Shown here piece after piece: positions 53,580 to 62,961 of a stretch of DNA of 64,000 bases. Source of the DNA: Candidatus Cloacimonadota bacterium (GTDB lineage: Bacteria; Cloacimonadota; Cloacimonadia; Cloacimonadales; Cloacimonadaceae); contig JAQWBI010000001.1 of assembly GCA_028706475.1 (NCBI GenBank), positions 124,001 through 188,000 of the forward strand. Reading direction: 5' to 3'. A model generated the notes under the pieces. It worked only from the letters and a program-made list of their open reading frames with translations. It was not told the DNA's origin and did not search any database. The position numbers were made by a program, and so were the translations under genes. How positions within the stretch are numbered: the stretch's first letter is position 1; every line of letters begins with the position of its first letter.

Positions 53580-54407
53580 ATGTTCAATATTTCAGAATGC
53601 ACTGTTCGTTTGGCCCTGCCGCAGGATAAAACCGGGCTGATTGATATCTCCAGGCACATCTGGGGAGGAACTGACTATCTGCCGCAGATTGTGGATCGCT
53701 GGATAGCCGAACCATGGTTCTATGTGTGTGAATACCGCGGTAAGGTCATCGCCTGCCTGAAGCTGAGCAAGCTTCCGGATAATGTATTGTGGTTCGAGGG
53801 CTTGCGAGTACACAAAGACTTTCAGGGCAAGGGTGTAGCAAAGCTGATGAACAGCGAAATGATGCTTTTAGCAAAGCGTCTGAGAGCGCATGATCCCCTG
53901 CTCAGGTTCGAATTCTGCACATACTACAAGAATATCGGAAGCATGGCGCTCACTTCAAAACTGGGTTCGGTGCAAGTGGAAGCTTTTTACTCCCTGACAA
54001 AATGCGGTGTGCATCGAACTGCAAAGCCCGAATTCATCAAGGATATCGATGAATCCATCTTTAATTACTATCCAAATTACCTGCCTCTGAATTGGCAGGT
54101 TGTACATAGCAAACAAGAGAGCCTGGAGTATATCTCGCAGAATGCGGTGGTGTTTCAGACTCCTCATTCCCGCTATTTGATGGGAAGAATAGGCGACCCC
54201 TGCATCACTTTTCTGCAGCCTCCCACAGAGTATTTGAAAGAGGATCTGCCCTATTTCCAGTATTTCTTTGGCGCACGCAAGCACATCAGCGTAATCTTGA
54301 ACTCAGGTTTTAAAAGCTATCTTCCCTTTATGTACCGCCATAAATTCTTTTTCTGGGGTGAAACCTCTGAAGAAGCGCTGAATATGCTGGTATTCACCTT
54401 GCCATAA
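53580..54407 (+). CDS. GNAT-family N-acetyltransferase with C-terminal extension
   Basis: 275 residues. Residues about 6-150 are a GNAT domain: the acetyl-CoA loop lies in LRVHKDFQGKGVAKLMNSEM (R/Q-x-x-G-x-G/A type) and is followed by the F-E-F-C-T-Y-Y-K-N-I-G-S strand. The remaining 120 residues are unlike common GNAT proteins and are rich in aromatic residues. No start-site conflict. Substrate unknown. Confidence 0.75.
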   Translation: MFNISECTVRLALPQDKTGLIDISRHIWGGTDYLPQIVDRWIAEPWFYVCEYRGKVIACLKLSKLPDNVLWFEGLRVHKDFQGKGVAKLMNSEMMLLAKRLRAHDPLLRFEFCTYYKNIGSMALTSKLGSVQVEAFYSLTKCGVHRTAKPEFIKDIDESIFNYYPNYLPLNWQVVHSKQESLEYISQNAVVFQTPHSRYLMGRIGDPCITFLQPPTEYLKEDLPYFQYFFGARKHISVILNSGFKSYLPFMYRHKFFFWGETSEEALNMLVFTLP

Positions 54408-54735
54408 CAACTTCTCCCGAAGCCCAATCTCTACGATTCAAGCAGTGCCGAACGAGATATAAAGGTGAAATAACGCAGTGCCCACCCGATGATAACGGGA
54501 TGATATCTCCTTTGGCAGACGATGCAGCAAAGGGAGAGACGTGGCCAATATTGGTAAAGGGGATTTACTGATCTGCAGATCGAGAGACAAATTGACGCAG
54601 CGGATATCAGTTTTGAGGAAAACCAAGGTGCGTTATTTGAGCTTTACAAAAAAGTATTTGACACAATAGGCCATCCATAGCATTTGGACAGGCAGTGAGA
54701 AATGTAATTTTAACGTACGAATAGGAGTGAACTGT
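54408..54735. repeat. Dispersed repeat copy E and upstream region of the DUF6754-like operon
   Basis: 328 bp without a gene. The 74-bp palindrome 54445-54518 is centred on GTGCCCAC (54478-54485), with GAGATAT (54454-54460)/ATATCTC (54503-54509) and GTGCCGAA/TTTGGCAG at the ends. A perfect TTGACA (54658-54663) with a weak CATTTG 17 bp on may be the operon promoter, 73 bp before the first ATG. Confidence 0.7.
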
Positions 54736-57639
54736 ATGAGGTTAGACAAGCGTCGCCTTATCCTGATCCTGCTTGTTGCTTTTATCCTCGGACTTACGAT
54801 GGTAACAGCACAAAAGCAGGATACCAGAGATGAGAACGTAGTTGCAGATTTTAGCGTGTCGGATGTTCCGGCAGACGACGGTTCGGGACTGATGTTGTCT
54901 TGGAAGCCCTTGGATCGCAGCAAGCGAATCATCGAATATCGTGTCTATCGTGGTATCAAACCCGATCAATTGTTCTATTTAGAAACCATCCAGGTCAATC
55001 CCAAAAGCGGCGTTGCTTCAGACGTAATGTATTATTATGACAACTCCGCCAGTGAGCTTTCCGATGCGAGTTTTCCCGCAAAACTAAAATTGGAAAAGGG
55101 GCAACCGTCAAATGGCATATTATATAAGAATCCCCCTCGTGACCTGAAGTTTACCGCATCATTGCTGGATCACTTCCAAATGATTTCTCTTTCAAACCGC
55201 AATCACTTCTACAAACGTAGTCAAGAAGTGGTGGTGGATCCCGAGGCCGAAGAGATCAATAGTTATGCCGGTATGAAGGCAAACCAACAGACAGTATTGG
55301 GTTTTTTGAAGCCCGGCAGTACATACTATTATACGGTAGTGGCTGTTGATGAACGTCAGCGGCTCTTGCCCAATGCTCCGGTGCAATCCGGAAGCCCGAT
55401 TCCAAACCGTCCGGATCCATCTCCCGCTCTTCACAGTGTGTTACTGCAAGACATCGGCGAGCTGCGCTTTGAATGGGAGTATCCCATCTACAAAAGTTCT
55501 TTGGTTCAATACCGCATTTGGCAAATGAATAACATAGTCCCCAAAAGCTGGGATGAGATGAGACAAAACATCCTTTCCCTGGAAGGAATGGGACGCCTTG
55601 TAGCCCAGGGAGCGGTTGGCGGCGGAGCTTTACCAAACTACACCAAAGTGGAAGTGGGCGAAGGTATCGCCGGATTCAATGGCTCCACCTTCGTATTGGA
55701 ACTCATCGATGCATACGGTGCTTCATCGTTCTCCCCGCTATCACAGCCTCGCCTGTTGAATAGCGATGCCCTTCCTCCCCGCACTGACTTCTGGGTGGAA
55801 GATAAACCCAACGATAAGGGCGATCGCCTGTCCGTGGTGTGGGATCATCCCATCATCTTTGTTGTGAAGACCACATCTTTGAATAAAGAGAATACTCGCC
55901 TGCGCGTGAACTATCAATTGAATAAGACCGAGAATCAGGAAGTAAGCAATATATGGTTCAGCTTCTATGATCCGGAGAATGGCACAGAACTGGCCACCAT
56001 CAAAGAATTCTATCAGGACGACAGCGTCATCCTGAAGCTGCCGGATGATTACGATTTTAAGAAGGGTGTAAAAGCGAAGATCACCATGACCGGCAAGCCT
56101 GAAATACCCGAAGATTATGTGATCGAACAAGACTTGGAGTACAATCCCGGAATGATGGCCTTACTGCCCGCAAAAGCGCTGTATCGCAATGGTAGAGATG
56201 TATCCAATATCTTCAACGTGGTGTATCGCAAATATATGCACTCTCCCGCCTGGCGCTTGATTATGAAGAATACATCCTATGATAACTCTTTGGATGTAAC
56301 AGTTCCTTACGGCACAAATGCCCAGAAACTGGTTCAGGGTATCAGCTATGCCGAAGGTGATTCCATGATTATGCACATTGTGGGGGCAGAGGGTGTGGAG
56401 CGCACAGCCCGTAAGCTGATACCCGGAGAGCGCAAAGCGCCGGTAACGATGATGTCGCATGTAGTGGATTTCTTGTGGGATGCCAAGAACGAAGTATTGG
56501 TGAGCACCAGTCTGTTTGAGGGCAGAGCCCGCGAAATGCACGAGAAGACAATAGCGGAAGCTCAAGCCGCCATTGCAGAATTGGAAGCCGCCAAAGAAGG
56601 TGCCGATGAAGCTACATTGGCCTCGCTGAATGCTCAGATCGAGCGTCAACAAGCTATTCTGGACACATATAGCAACAATGAAACAGTGCAGCATGCTCTG
56701 AACACCAAAAGCAATGGCTCACGCCTCAAACAAATTCTGAAAGCGTATGACAACTTTATGCGCAGCCAGAGTTTCCTGGTGGTGAAAACCGATAGCAAGG
56801 GACTGTTTGTGGAGTCTGAACCGTTGGAGAATGGTGTTAATACAGCGTATTTCATGCCAGTATCAAACTGGTTTGACAACAATAAATGGGTGACACTCTT
56901 TACTACCTTGCTCTTTGTGGGGATTGTGGTGGTATTCGTGAACCTTGCCAAGCGCGGGAAAGACCTCTATATACGTCCGATTGCGGGTTTGCAGGAGATC
57001 GACAACGCCATCGGCCGCGCTACCGAGATGGGCCGCCCAATGTTGTATTGCATGGGTAATGGCTCCATATCTGATGTGGCGACCATCGCATCCATGGGTA
57101 TTTTAGGATTGGTGGCACGTCGCGCTGCGGAATATGACACTAAGCTCATAGTTCCCTGTTACGACTACATCATCATGCCCATCGCTCAGGAAATCGTGCG
57201 AGAAGCCCACTATGCCGTGGGTCGTCCGGACACCTATGATCGTAACAATGTATTCTACCTTACCAATGTGCAATTTGCTTATGTGGCAGGCGTGAATGGT
57301 ATCATGATCCGTGAGCGGATGGCAACCAACTTTTTCCTGGGCTACTTTGCTGCGGAAGCGCTGTTGATGACGGAAACTGGAAATACAGTAGGTGCTGTGC
57401 AGATTGCCGGTACGGACGCAGTTACACAGATTCCGTTCTTCATCACGACTTGCGACTACACTTTGATCGGAGAGGAGTTGTATGCCGCGAGTGCCTATTT
57501 GAACCGCGAACCGATGCTTTTGGGCACCCTGAAAGCTCAGGACTATTTCAAGTTCTTTATCTTGTCCATCGTGATCGTTGGAGCTATATTGTCCAGCTTC
57601 GGGATCACTGGATTAACCACTTTGCTGCCAGAGAAATAA
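54736..57639 (+). CDS. Large membrane protein with Fn3-like ectodomain and DUF6754-like domain (paralogue A)
   Basis: 967 residues from ATG 54736 (AGGAG 8 bp upstream; GTG 54727 overlaps the ribosome site). Signal or TM 1-25; beta-rich Fn3-like ectodomain (FSVSDVPADDGSGLMLSWKP start, about 35-560); coiled coil (about 600-650); TM (about 720-742); conserved domain (about 745-940) with RPIAGLQEIDNAIGRATEMG, TETGN, TDAVTQIPFFITTCDY; last TM (about 940-962). The conserved domain matches what I recall as Pfam DUF6754. Predicted topology puts it in the cytoplasm between two helices. First gene of a five-gene operon. Confidence 0.8.
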   Translation: MRLDKRRLILILLVAFILGLTMVTAQKQDTRDENVVADFSVSDVPADDGSGLMLSWKPLDRSKRIIEYRVYRGIKPDQLFYLETIQVNPKSGVASDVMYYYDNSASELSDASFPAKLKLEKGQPSNGILYKNPPRDLKFTASLLDHFQMISLSNRNHFYKRSQEVVVDPEAEEINSYAGMKANQQTVLGFLKPGSTYYYTVVAVDERQRLLPNAPVQSGSPIPNRPDPSPALHSVLLQDIGELRFEWEYPIYKSSLVQYRIWQMNNIVPKSWDEMRQNILSLEGMGRLVAQGAVGGGALPNYTKVEVGEGIAGFNGSTFVLELIDAYGASSFSPLSQPRLLNSDALPPRTDFWVEDKPNDKGDRLSVVWDHPIIFVVKTTSLNKENTRLRVNYQLNKTENQEVSNIWFSFYDPENGTELATIKEFYQDDSVILKLPDDYDFKKGVKAKITMTGKPEIPEDYVIEQDLEYNPGMMALLPAKALYRNGRDVSNIFNVVYRKYMHSPAWRLIMKNTSYDNSLDVTVPYGTNAQKLVQGISYAEGDSMIMHIVGAEGVERTARKLIPGERKAPVTMMSHVVDFLWDAKNEVLVSTSLFEGRAREMHEKTIAEAQAAIAELEAAKEGADEATLASLNAQIERQQAILDTYSNNETVQHALNTKSNGSRLKQILKAYDNFMRSQSFLVVKTDSKGLFVESEPLENGVNTAYFMPVSNWFDNNKWVTLFTTLLFVGIVVVFVNLAKRGKDLYIRPIAGLQEIDNAIGRATEMGRPMLYCMGNGSISDVATIASMGILGLVARRAAEYDTKLIVPCYDYIIMPIAQEIVREAHYAVGRPDTYDRNNVFYLTNVQFAYVAGVNGIMIRERMATNFFLGYFAAEALLMTETGNTVGAVQIAGTDAVTQIPFFITTCDYTLIGEELYAASAYLNREPMLLGTLKAQDYFKFFILSIVIVGAILSSFGITGLTTLLPEK

Positions 57640-57651
57640 ACGAGGTTTTCA

Positions 57652-58281
57652 ATGAAGAAGACAATACCATTACTAATCGTAATTGTTGGAGGTCTGATCT
57701 GGGTGGCTTGGGCCTTTAGCCCCCACTACATCCTTCAAGAAGTGTTTTACAATCAGTTCTATCTGCCTTGGGCTTATGCTTCGTCGCCTTTCGCGATGCT
57801 TTTGGGTGTGCTGTCTCTCACCATGATGCACTCCAACAAAATCAAGATGAAAGCGCCGAAATGGCAATATAGCTATTTCTTCTTTGGCAGTTTCATCATC
57901 ACCTGCCTGGCCGGTTTTATTGGCGGCATCCAAAAAGGCAGTTTGTTTATGTGGATGTTCGAAAACGTACAGATGCCGATGAGTGCCACAATGTTCTCTC
58001 TGTTGGCTTTCTATATGGCATCAGCAGCGTACAAGGCATTCCGTGCCCGTAGTCCTGAAGCCACGGTACTCTTGGTGGCTGCGATCGTTGTGATGCTGGC
58101 TCAGGTTCCGCTGGGAGTACAAATCTCCAAACACCTGCCCACCATCTCACAATGGATTTTGGACGTTCCGAACCTCGCTTCCAAGCGTGGTATCATGTTG
58201 GGTGTTGGTCTGGGATCCGTGGCCACATCCCTGAAAATTTTATTAGGCATCGAACGCTCATATCTGGGCGGCGGTGATTGA
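57652..58281 (+). CDS. Polytopic membrane protein of the DUF6754-like operon
   Basis: 209 residues, about six hydrophobic helices (near 5-23, 38-58, 72-94, 105-127, 138-157, 178-198), with short loops and a G-G-G-D end. Not recognised. No catalytic or binding motif is visible. It starts 12 bp after paralogue A and ends 15 bp before the next gene. Its helices probably pack against the other membrane members. Confidence 0.75.
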   Translation: MKKTIPLLIVIVGGLIWVAWAFSPHYILQEVFYNQFYLPWAYASSPFAMLLGVLSLTMMHSNKIKMKAPKWQYSYFFFGSFIITCLAGFIGGIQKGSLFMWMFENVQMPMSATMFSLLAFYMASAAYKAFRARSPEATVLLVAAIVVMLAQVPLGVQISKHLPTISQWILDVPNLASKRGIMLGVGLGSVATSLKILLGIERSYLGGGD

Positions 58282-58296
58282 TCCGGGGAGAGGAAA

Positions 58297-59478
58297 ATGA
58301 ATATCTTTGAAAGAATGCAAAAGCTTGACCGCCGCTGGATCTACATTGTTGTAGCTTTGGCAATCATCATTCCCTTGATGATACCTTACGACTCCGACAA
58401 CGTGACCACTCCTCCTACCGAGAATCTGTATCAGATGATCGATAGCTTTGCCGGTAGAGAAGACCGCGCTATCCTGATGAGCTTTTATCACGATGCTGCC
58501 ACTATGCCGGAGCTCTTTCCCATGGAAGTTGCAATCCTGCGTCACTGCTTTGAACGTAATGTGAAGGTCTTTACACTTACATGGTTCCCTGCCGGCGCGC
58601 CGATTATCGACTACGCCATAAACTCCGTGAAAGAGGAGTTTCCCGATATCCAAAGCGGAGTGGATTACTGTAACTTTGGCTACAAACCTCAAGCCTTCGC
58701 AATGGTGCTGGGTATGGGTGACAACATCGCCAATACTATGAATACAGACGCCGAAGGACGCAAGCTGGAAAACCTGCCCATCATGAAAGGCATCAATAAC
58801 TACAGCGAGATGAACCTGGCAATCGAATTCTCCGGCTCTTCCGCGGGTGGTATGTGGATCACCTACGCGCGGCCGAAATATGGCTTGAATGTGGCTGTAG
58901 GCGTTACTGCGGTTATGGCTGCCGATGAGTATCCCTATTTGCAATCCGGACAGCTTATCGGAATGCTGGCAGGTCTCAAAGGGGCTGCCGAATATGAAAA
59001 GCTGGTAGATATCTTTGCCGCCTATCGCGATCCAAAGATTGATTATAGCGTGAAAATGGACGAAGACGGCAACAAGATACTGCCGGGACGTCCCTTTGGA
59101 CGCGAGATTCTGGAAGACGACTCCAGCAAGAAACTCTCCCTCATCACTACTCAGACGAAAGCGGTGTTTACTCCGGAGGAATTTGCTGCGTTCAGCGCAA
59201 AGTACCCCGAAAACATGGCTTTGCTGAATAGCATGCGCAAGGTTGAAGAAGGTAAAATGATCATCGATATCACCGAGATCACTCCGGAAATGCGCACACA
59301 AATGGGTGACATCATGTACCGTGAGATCGAGCGCCTTACCCGCAATACCCTGTACAAATTCAAAGTGGCGCGTATCGGGATGAACGCTCAGAGCGTAGCT
59401 CACATCATGATCATCGTCTTCATAGTATTGGGTAATATTGGTTACTTCATCCAAAAAGCCCGTCAACCGAAGAACTAA
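58297..59478 (+). CDS. Bitopic membrane protein of the DUF6754-like operon, alpha/beta domain
   Basis: 393 residues. TM near 12-30 and again near 367-386; the middle is an alpha/beta domain: DSFAGREDRAILMSFYHDA, L-T-W-F-P-A-G-A-P-I-I-D-Y-A, NLAIEFSGSSAGG, G-V-T-A-V-M-A-A-D-E-Y-P-Y, Q-L-I-G-M-L-A-G-L-K-G-A-A-E-Y-E. The last blocks echo the T-D-A-V-T-Q-I-P-F-F...L-I-G-E-E-L-Y-A-A-S-A-Y of the large paralogues, so it may hold a distant relative of the same domain (inference). Ribosome site GGGGAGAGG. Confidence 0.75.
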   Translation: MNIFERMQKLDRRWIYIVVALAIIIPLMIPYDSDNVTTPPTENLYQMIDSFAGREDRAILMSFYHDAATMPELFPMEVAILRHCFERNVKVFTLTWFPAGAPIIDYAINSVKEEFPDIQSGVDYCNFGYKPQAFAMVLGMGDNIANTMNTDAEGRKLENLPIMKGINNYSEMNLAIEFSGSSAGGMWITYARPKYGLNVAVGVTAVMAADEYPYLQSGQLIGMLAGLKGAAEYEKLVDIFAAYRDPKIDYSVKMDEDGNKILPGRPFGREILEDDSSKKLSLITTQTKAVFTPEEFAAFSAKYPENMALLNSMRKVEEGKMIIDITEITPEMRTQMGDIMYREIERLTRNTLYKFKVARIGMNAQSVAHIMIIVFIVLGNIGYFIQKARQPKN

Positions 59479-59490
59479 GAGGAGGAAGAA

Positions 59491-60093
59491 ATGAGTTTCG
59501 AATTATTCAGTAATCTGGTGGGAGCTTTTTTCACTCTGTGCATTTTCTCCTTCCTGTACAAAGACAATCCCTTCTACCAAGCTGCAGAACAGATGCTTGT
59601 GGGCATCTCTCTAGGTTATGGCCTGGTATATACCTACAATCGGGTGTTTGTGCCCTACGTGTGGCAGACTATCGTGATCAAACACCAGTTTGTGCTTATT
59701 ATCCCTGCCATCATGGGTATCCTGTATCTCTTCCGCTTCTCGCGTAAATTGGGCTGGCTATCCCGTTACCCAATCGCATTTTCCATGATGGGAGTAGGTA
59801 TGGGCGTGCCGATGGGTATCCACGCCAGCATTCTGGTTCAGATGCGTCAGGCCATGGTTCCCATCGAATCCGTAAACCTGTTCCTGATATTCATCGGTAC
59901 TATCGCAGTGCTTTTGTACTTCTTCTTTTCCAAAGCTCACAGCGGAGCCTATGGCAAGTTTGTGAATGTAGGAAAATGGTACATGATGATCGGTTTCGGA
60001 GCCTCATTCGGACTAACCGTTATGGCTCGTATATCACTCTTGATCGGGCGTATCCAATTCCTGGTCAACGACGTTTTTGGTATCCTCAAGTAA
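59491..60093 (+). CDS. Second polytopic membrane protein of the DUF6754-like operon
   Basis: 200 residues, about six hydrophobic helices (near 6-22, 31-50, 66-82, 90-112, 124-146, 158-180). Begins MSFELFSNLVGAFFTL and has a conserved-looking E-Q-M-L-V-G-I-S-L-G-Y-G near 30-42. Not recognised, and not clearly related to the other small membrane protein. Ribosome site GAGGAGG. A hairpin follows before the second large paralogue. Confidence 0.75.
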   Translation: MSFELFSNLVGAFFTLCIFSFLYKDNPFYQAAEQMLVGISLGYGLVYTYNRVFVPYVWQTIVIKHQFVLIIPAIMGILYLFRFSRKLGWLSRYPIAFSMMGVGMGVPMGIHASILVQMRQAMVPIESVNLFLIFIGTIAVLLYFFFSKAHSGAYGKFVNVGKWYMMIGFGASFGLTVMARISLLIGRIQFLVNDVFGILK

Positions 60094-60105
60094 TATTGAA
60101 GGCAG

Positions 60106-60140
60106 CCTGGCGCAGTGGTATGCTGCGCCGGGTCTTTCTT
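60106..60140 (+). terminator. Hairpin between operon genes 4 and 5 (attenuator or terminator)
   Basis: GGCGCAG (60109-60115)-tggtatg-CTGCGCC (60123-60129), extended by two outer pairs, followed by GGTCTTTCTTTG. The T-tract is imperfect, so partial readthrough into the second paralogue is likely. Confidence 0.6.
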
Positions 60141-60190
60141 TGTGACAGCAAACCGGGGAAACCCGAAGATAGAATACCCGTTTTGGGGAT

Positions 60191-62950
60191 ATGATGAAAA
60201 AAGCTCTTTATATGACCATCATGGTGTTGCTCCTCTGGGGCGTCACCGTACTATTTGCCGCTCCCGCACTTAGCGGAAACATAGCGGAGTTTAGCGTATC
60301 GGATCTGCCTGATGACGATGGTAGCGGTATTATCTTGAAGTGGAAGCCTCTTTCCAAAGAACACAGAGTGATTAAATACAACATCTACCGCGGAGTTAGT
60401 CCCGATTCGTTGTTTTTGCTCACCTATCTGGAAGTGGATCCCAAGCTGGGTGTATTGGCACCCTATTTATACTATTACGATACAGGCGATCAACCATTGG
60501 CAGAGTTTGAGACCTCGCCGATGCGCCTCAAGAAAGAAAAGGATCAACCAGAAGATAGTCCCCTGTACGACAAGTTTCCGCTGATTCCAGAGCTCTTGGC
60601 TAAGGTGGTTGATCGTTACAATCTGCTTGCAATCACCAAAGCCTCTCACTTGCATAAAAGTTCGCGGACTATCCTGAAAGACGATAAAAGCTTTGCCGGC
60701 TTGAAAATGACCCAGATGGACGGCATCTATGCCATCCCCAAGGTGGGCGTAACCTATTATTATAGCGTTGCGGCAGTGAACGAGCGGGGTATGGTGTATC
60801 CCGGAGCGGAAGCATTGTCCATCATTCCGGAAGACAATCCTCCTGATGCCAGCGCCATCATCCATGCCAGTTATGTGCAGGATGCCGGGAATATGAACTT
60901 TGAATGGCTGCCTCCCACAGGATCTGCGGATATCGCCGCCTGGCAGGGATGGTTGTTCCCGCGGGCTTTGATGCCGGAAGCGAAAGTGCTGCCTCAGGAC
61001 TGGATGAACAGTGCCTTGCAGGTATTTGATATCCCCAATATGAGTGCCAGCTCTGTCTATTATCACACTGTTGATTTTGATGCTTCAGGATACGATCCCT
61101 CGCAATATGTACCGGTGCTTTCCTACATAGATTATGCCGGGCAGATGGCAGCAGTGACGGCAAATACCTATCGGCACCTGAACCGGAGTGATCTGGCTGC
61201 GCTACCTGCTTTTACAGTGATGGACAAGGCAAACGATAAGGGCGACAACATCCTGGTGTCTTTCGGAAAACCGCTTGCTTACATTACTTTAGCTGAGTTT
61301 ACAAACAGAAAACACAACAAGCTGAAGATTAACTACGAGATCTCGGAAAATGAGAACTTCACCGTTGACAAAGTGAAGTTTAGCTTCAAGACCAAGGATG
61401 GCAAGGAAATCGGCACGATCACCGAGAAGTATGTGGATAAGGTGCTGCAATTTCCCATCCCTCCAGAGTTTAAGAACATAAAGTACATCCATGCTGAGAT
61501 CGCTGTCCTGCTGCTGAAAGGCTCAGATTGGGAACCGGAAGTGGTAAGCCAGGAAGTGGTGTACAACGAGTATTTCAAGCGCTTTCAGGCTCAAAGCACC
61601 TTCGTGAATGGTGTTGACATCAGCAAGCTCTTCTTTGATGTGCAACAAAGATCCATGCTGGACTGGGATTTCAGTAACGGTATCCGTGCAAATGCACTTA
61701 CCAGAACTTACGATCATATGGTTCCCTTTGAAGATGTAGTGTTCAGTCCCATCACTGGTTTTGATTCCACCAGCCGCAGATTTCTCTTTGACGCCCGGTT
61801 GTCGATTGCCGTCGATGCGGAAAATGGCTATAACTTTGATGTACCGCTCAGTCGCGATGCTTTTCTCCAAGAGATGGCAAACCGCGAGAGCAAGATAAAA
61901 GAGCTGGAAGTAAAACTGGCCGAAGCAGCTGACGAAGAAATGTCTGCAGAACTGGAGTATCTCAAGGGCGAGTATAGCTTCATTACAGAGCATCCCGCCT
62001 ACATCGAAGCATCCGCTGCCGAGAGCGATAAAGCCTGGCGTAAGATCATGCTTTCTTGGCGCGACAAAGCGCAACGCTCCCACAAATACCGCCTGATAGC
62101 CACCGACACAAAATCCGCGTTCCAAATCTCGGACATCTATCTGGATGAAGCCGGCAATGAATGGTTCTACCCGGTGTCCCAATGGTTTGACAGCACCAAG
62201 ACTCTTACTTTGTTCACAACCGTTTTACTCTTGATCCTGGTAGTATATGCCATCGTAATTACCAGACGGAAGGAAGTATTTATCCGCCCGATTGCCGGCT
62301 TGCAAGAGCTGGACAACGCCATCGGCCGAGCCACGGAGATGGGACGTCCCGTGATGTTTGTACCCGGATGGGGCACTTTGGGAGATGTGTGTACTATCGC
62401 CAGCCTGATGATCCTGGCGCAGGTGGCCAAAAAGACTGCCGAATACGATATCCGCCTGATCAATCCGCATTGCGACTACATGGTCTTGCCTTTGGCTCAG
62501 GAGATCGTCTCCACCTCATACAGCGAGATGGGGCGCCCGGATTCCTTCAACCAAAACGACATATTCTTTGTAAGCTACGATCAATTCCCCTTCTGTGCCG
62601 GTGTGAACGGTATCACAGTGCGTGAAAAGGTAGCAACCATATTCTATATGGGCTTCTTCAATGCTGAAGCGCTGCTGCTTACTGAAACAGGAAACCAGAC
62701 AGGTGCCATTCAGATAGCCGCAACTGACGCCGTTACCCAGATTCCCTTCTTCATCACCACTTGCGATTACACTCTGATTGGTGAAGAATTCTATGCAGCC
62801 AGTGCCTATCTTTCCCGTAACCACGACATGGTGAGCATGTTGAAGGCTCAGGACTACTTCAAGCTGTTCATCATCCTGGGTATTATTGTGGGCACTGTGC
62901 TTTCCACCCTCAATATCAGCGGTTTCATACATATGTTCCCGCTTGAGTAA
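60191..62950 (+). CDS. Large membrane protein with Fn3-like ectodomain and DUF6754-like domain (paralogue B)
   Basis: 919 residues (start at 60191 or the adjacent ATG 60194, GGGG upstream). Same plan as paralogue A: signal 1-24, FSVSDLPDDDGSGIILKWKP at about 35-54, beta-rich ectodomain (to about 560), short coiled coil (about 560-600), TM (about 671-691), conserved domain (about 694-890) with RPIAGLQELDNAIGRATEMG, TETGN, TDAVTQIPFFITTCDY, last TM (about 891-911). The cytoplasmic domain is far better conserved between A and B than the ectodomain, which suggests that the inner part is the working core and the outer part recognises something that varies. Confidence 0.8.
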   Translation: MMKKALYMTIMVLLLWGVTVLFAAPALSGNIAEFSVSDLPDDDGSGIILKWKPLSKEHRVIKYNIYRGVSPDSLFLLTYLEVDPKLGVLAPYLYYYDTGDQPLAEFETSPMRLKKEKDQPEDSPLYDKFPLIPELLAKVVDRYNLLAITKASHLHKSSRTILKDDKSFAGLKMTQMDGIYAIPKVGVTYYYSVAAVNERGMVYPGAEALSIIPEDNPPDASAIIHASYVQDAGNMNFEWLPPTGSADIAAWQGWLFPRALMPEAKVLPQDWMNSALQVFDIPNMSASSVYYHTVDFDASGYDPSQYVPVLSYIDYAGQMAAVTANTYRHLNRSDLAALPAFTVMDKANDKGDNILVSFGKPLAYITLAEFTNRKHNKLKINYEISENENFTVDKVKFSFKTKDGKEIGTITEKYVDKVLQFPIPPEFKNIKYIHAEIAVLLLKGSDWEPEVVSQEVVYNEYFKRFQAQSTFVNGVDISKLFFDVQQRSMLDWDFSNGIRANALTRTYDHMVPFEDVVFSPITGFDSTSRRFLFDARLSIAVDAENGYNFDVPLSRDAFLQEMANRESKIKELEVKLAEAADEEMSAELEYLKGEYSFITEHPAYIEASAAESDKAWRKIMLSWRDKAQRSHKYRLIATDTKSAFQISDIYLDEAGNEWFYPVSQWFDSTKTLTLFTTVLLLILVVYAIVITRRKEVFIRPIAGLQELDNAIGRATEMGRPVMFVPGWGTLGDVCTIASLMILAQVAKKTAEYDIRLINPHCDYMVLPLAQEIVSTSYSEMGRPDSFNQNDIFFVSYDQFPFCAGVNGITVREKVATIFYMGFFNAEALLLTETGNQTGAIQIAATDAVTQIPFFITTCDYTLIGEEFYAASAYLSRNHDMVSMLKAQDYFKLFIILGIIVGTVLSTLNISGFIHMFPLE

Positions 62951-62961
62951 GGAGGATTATT

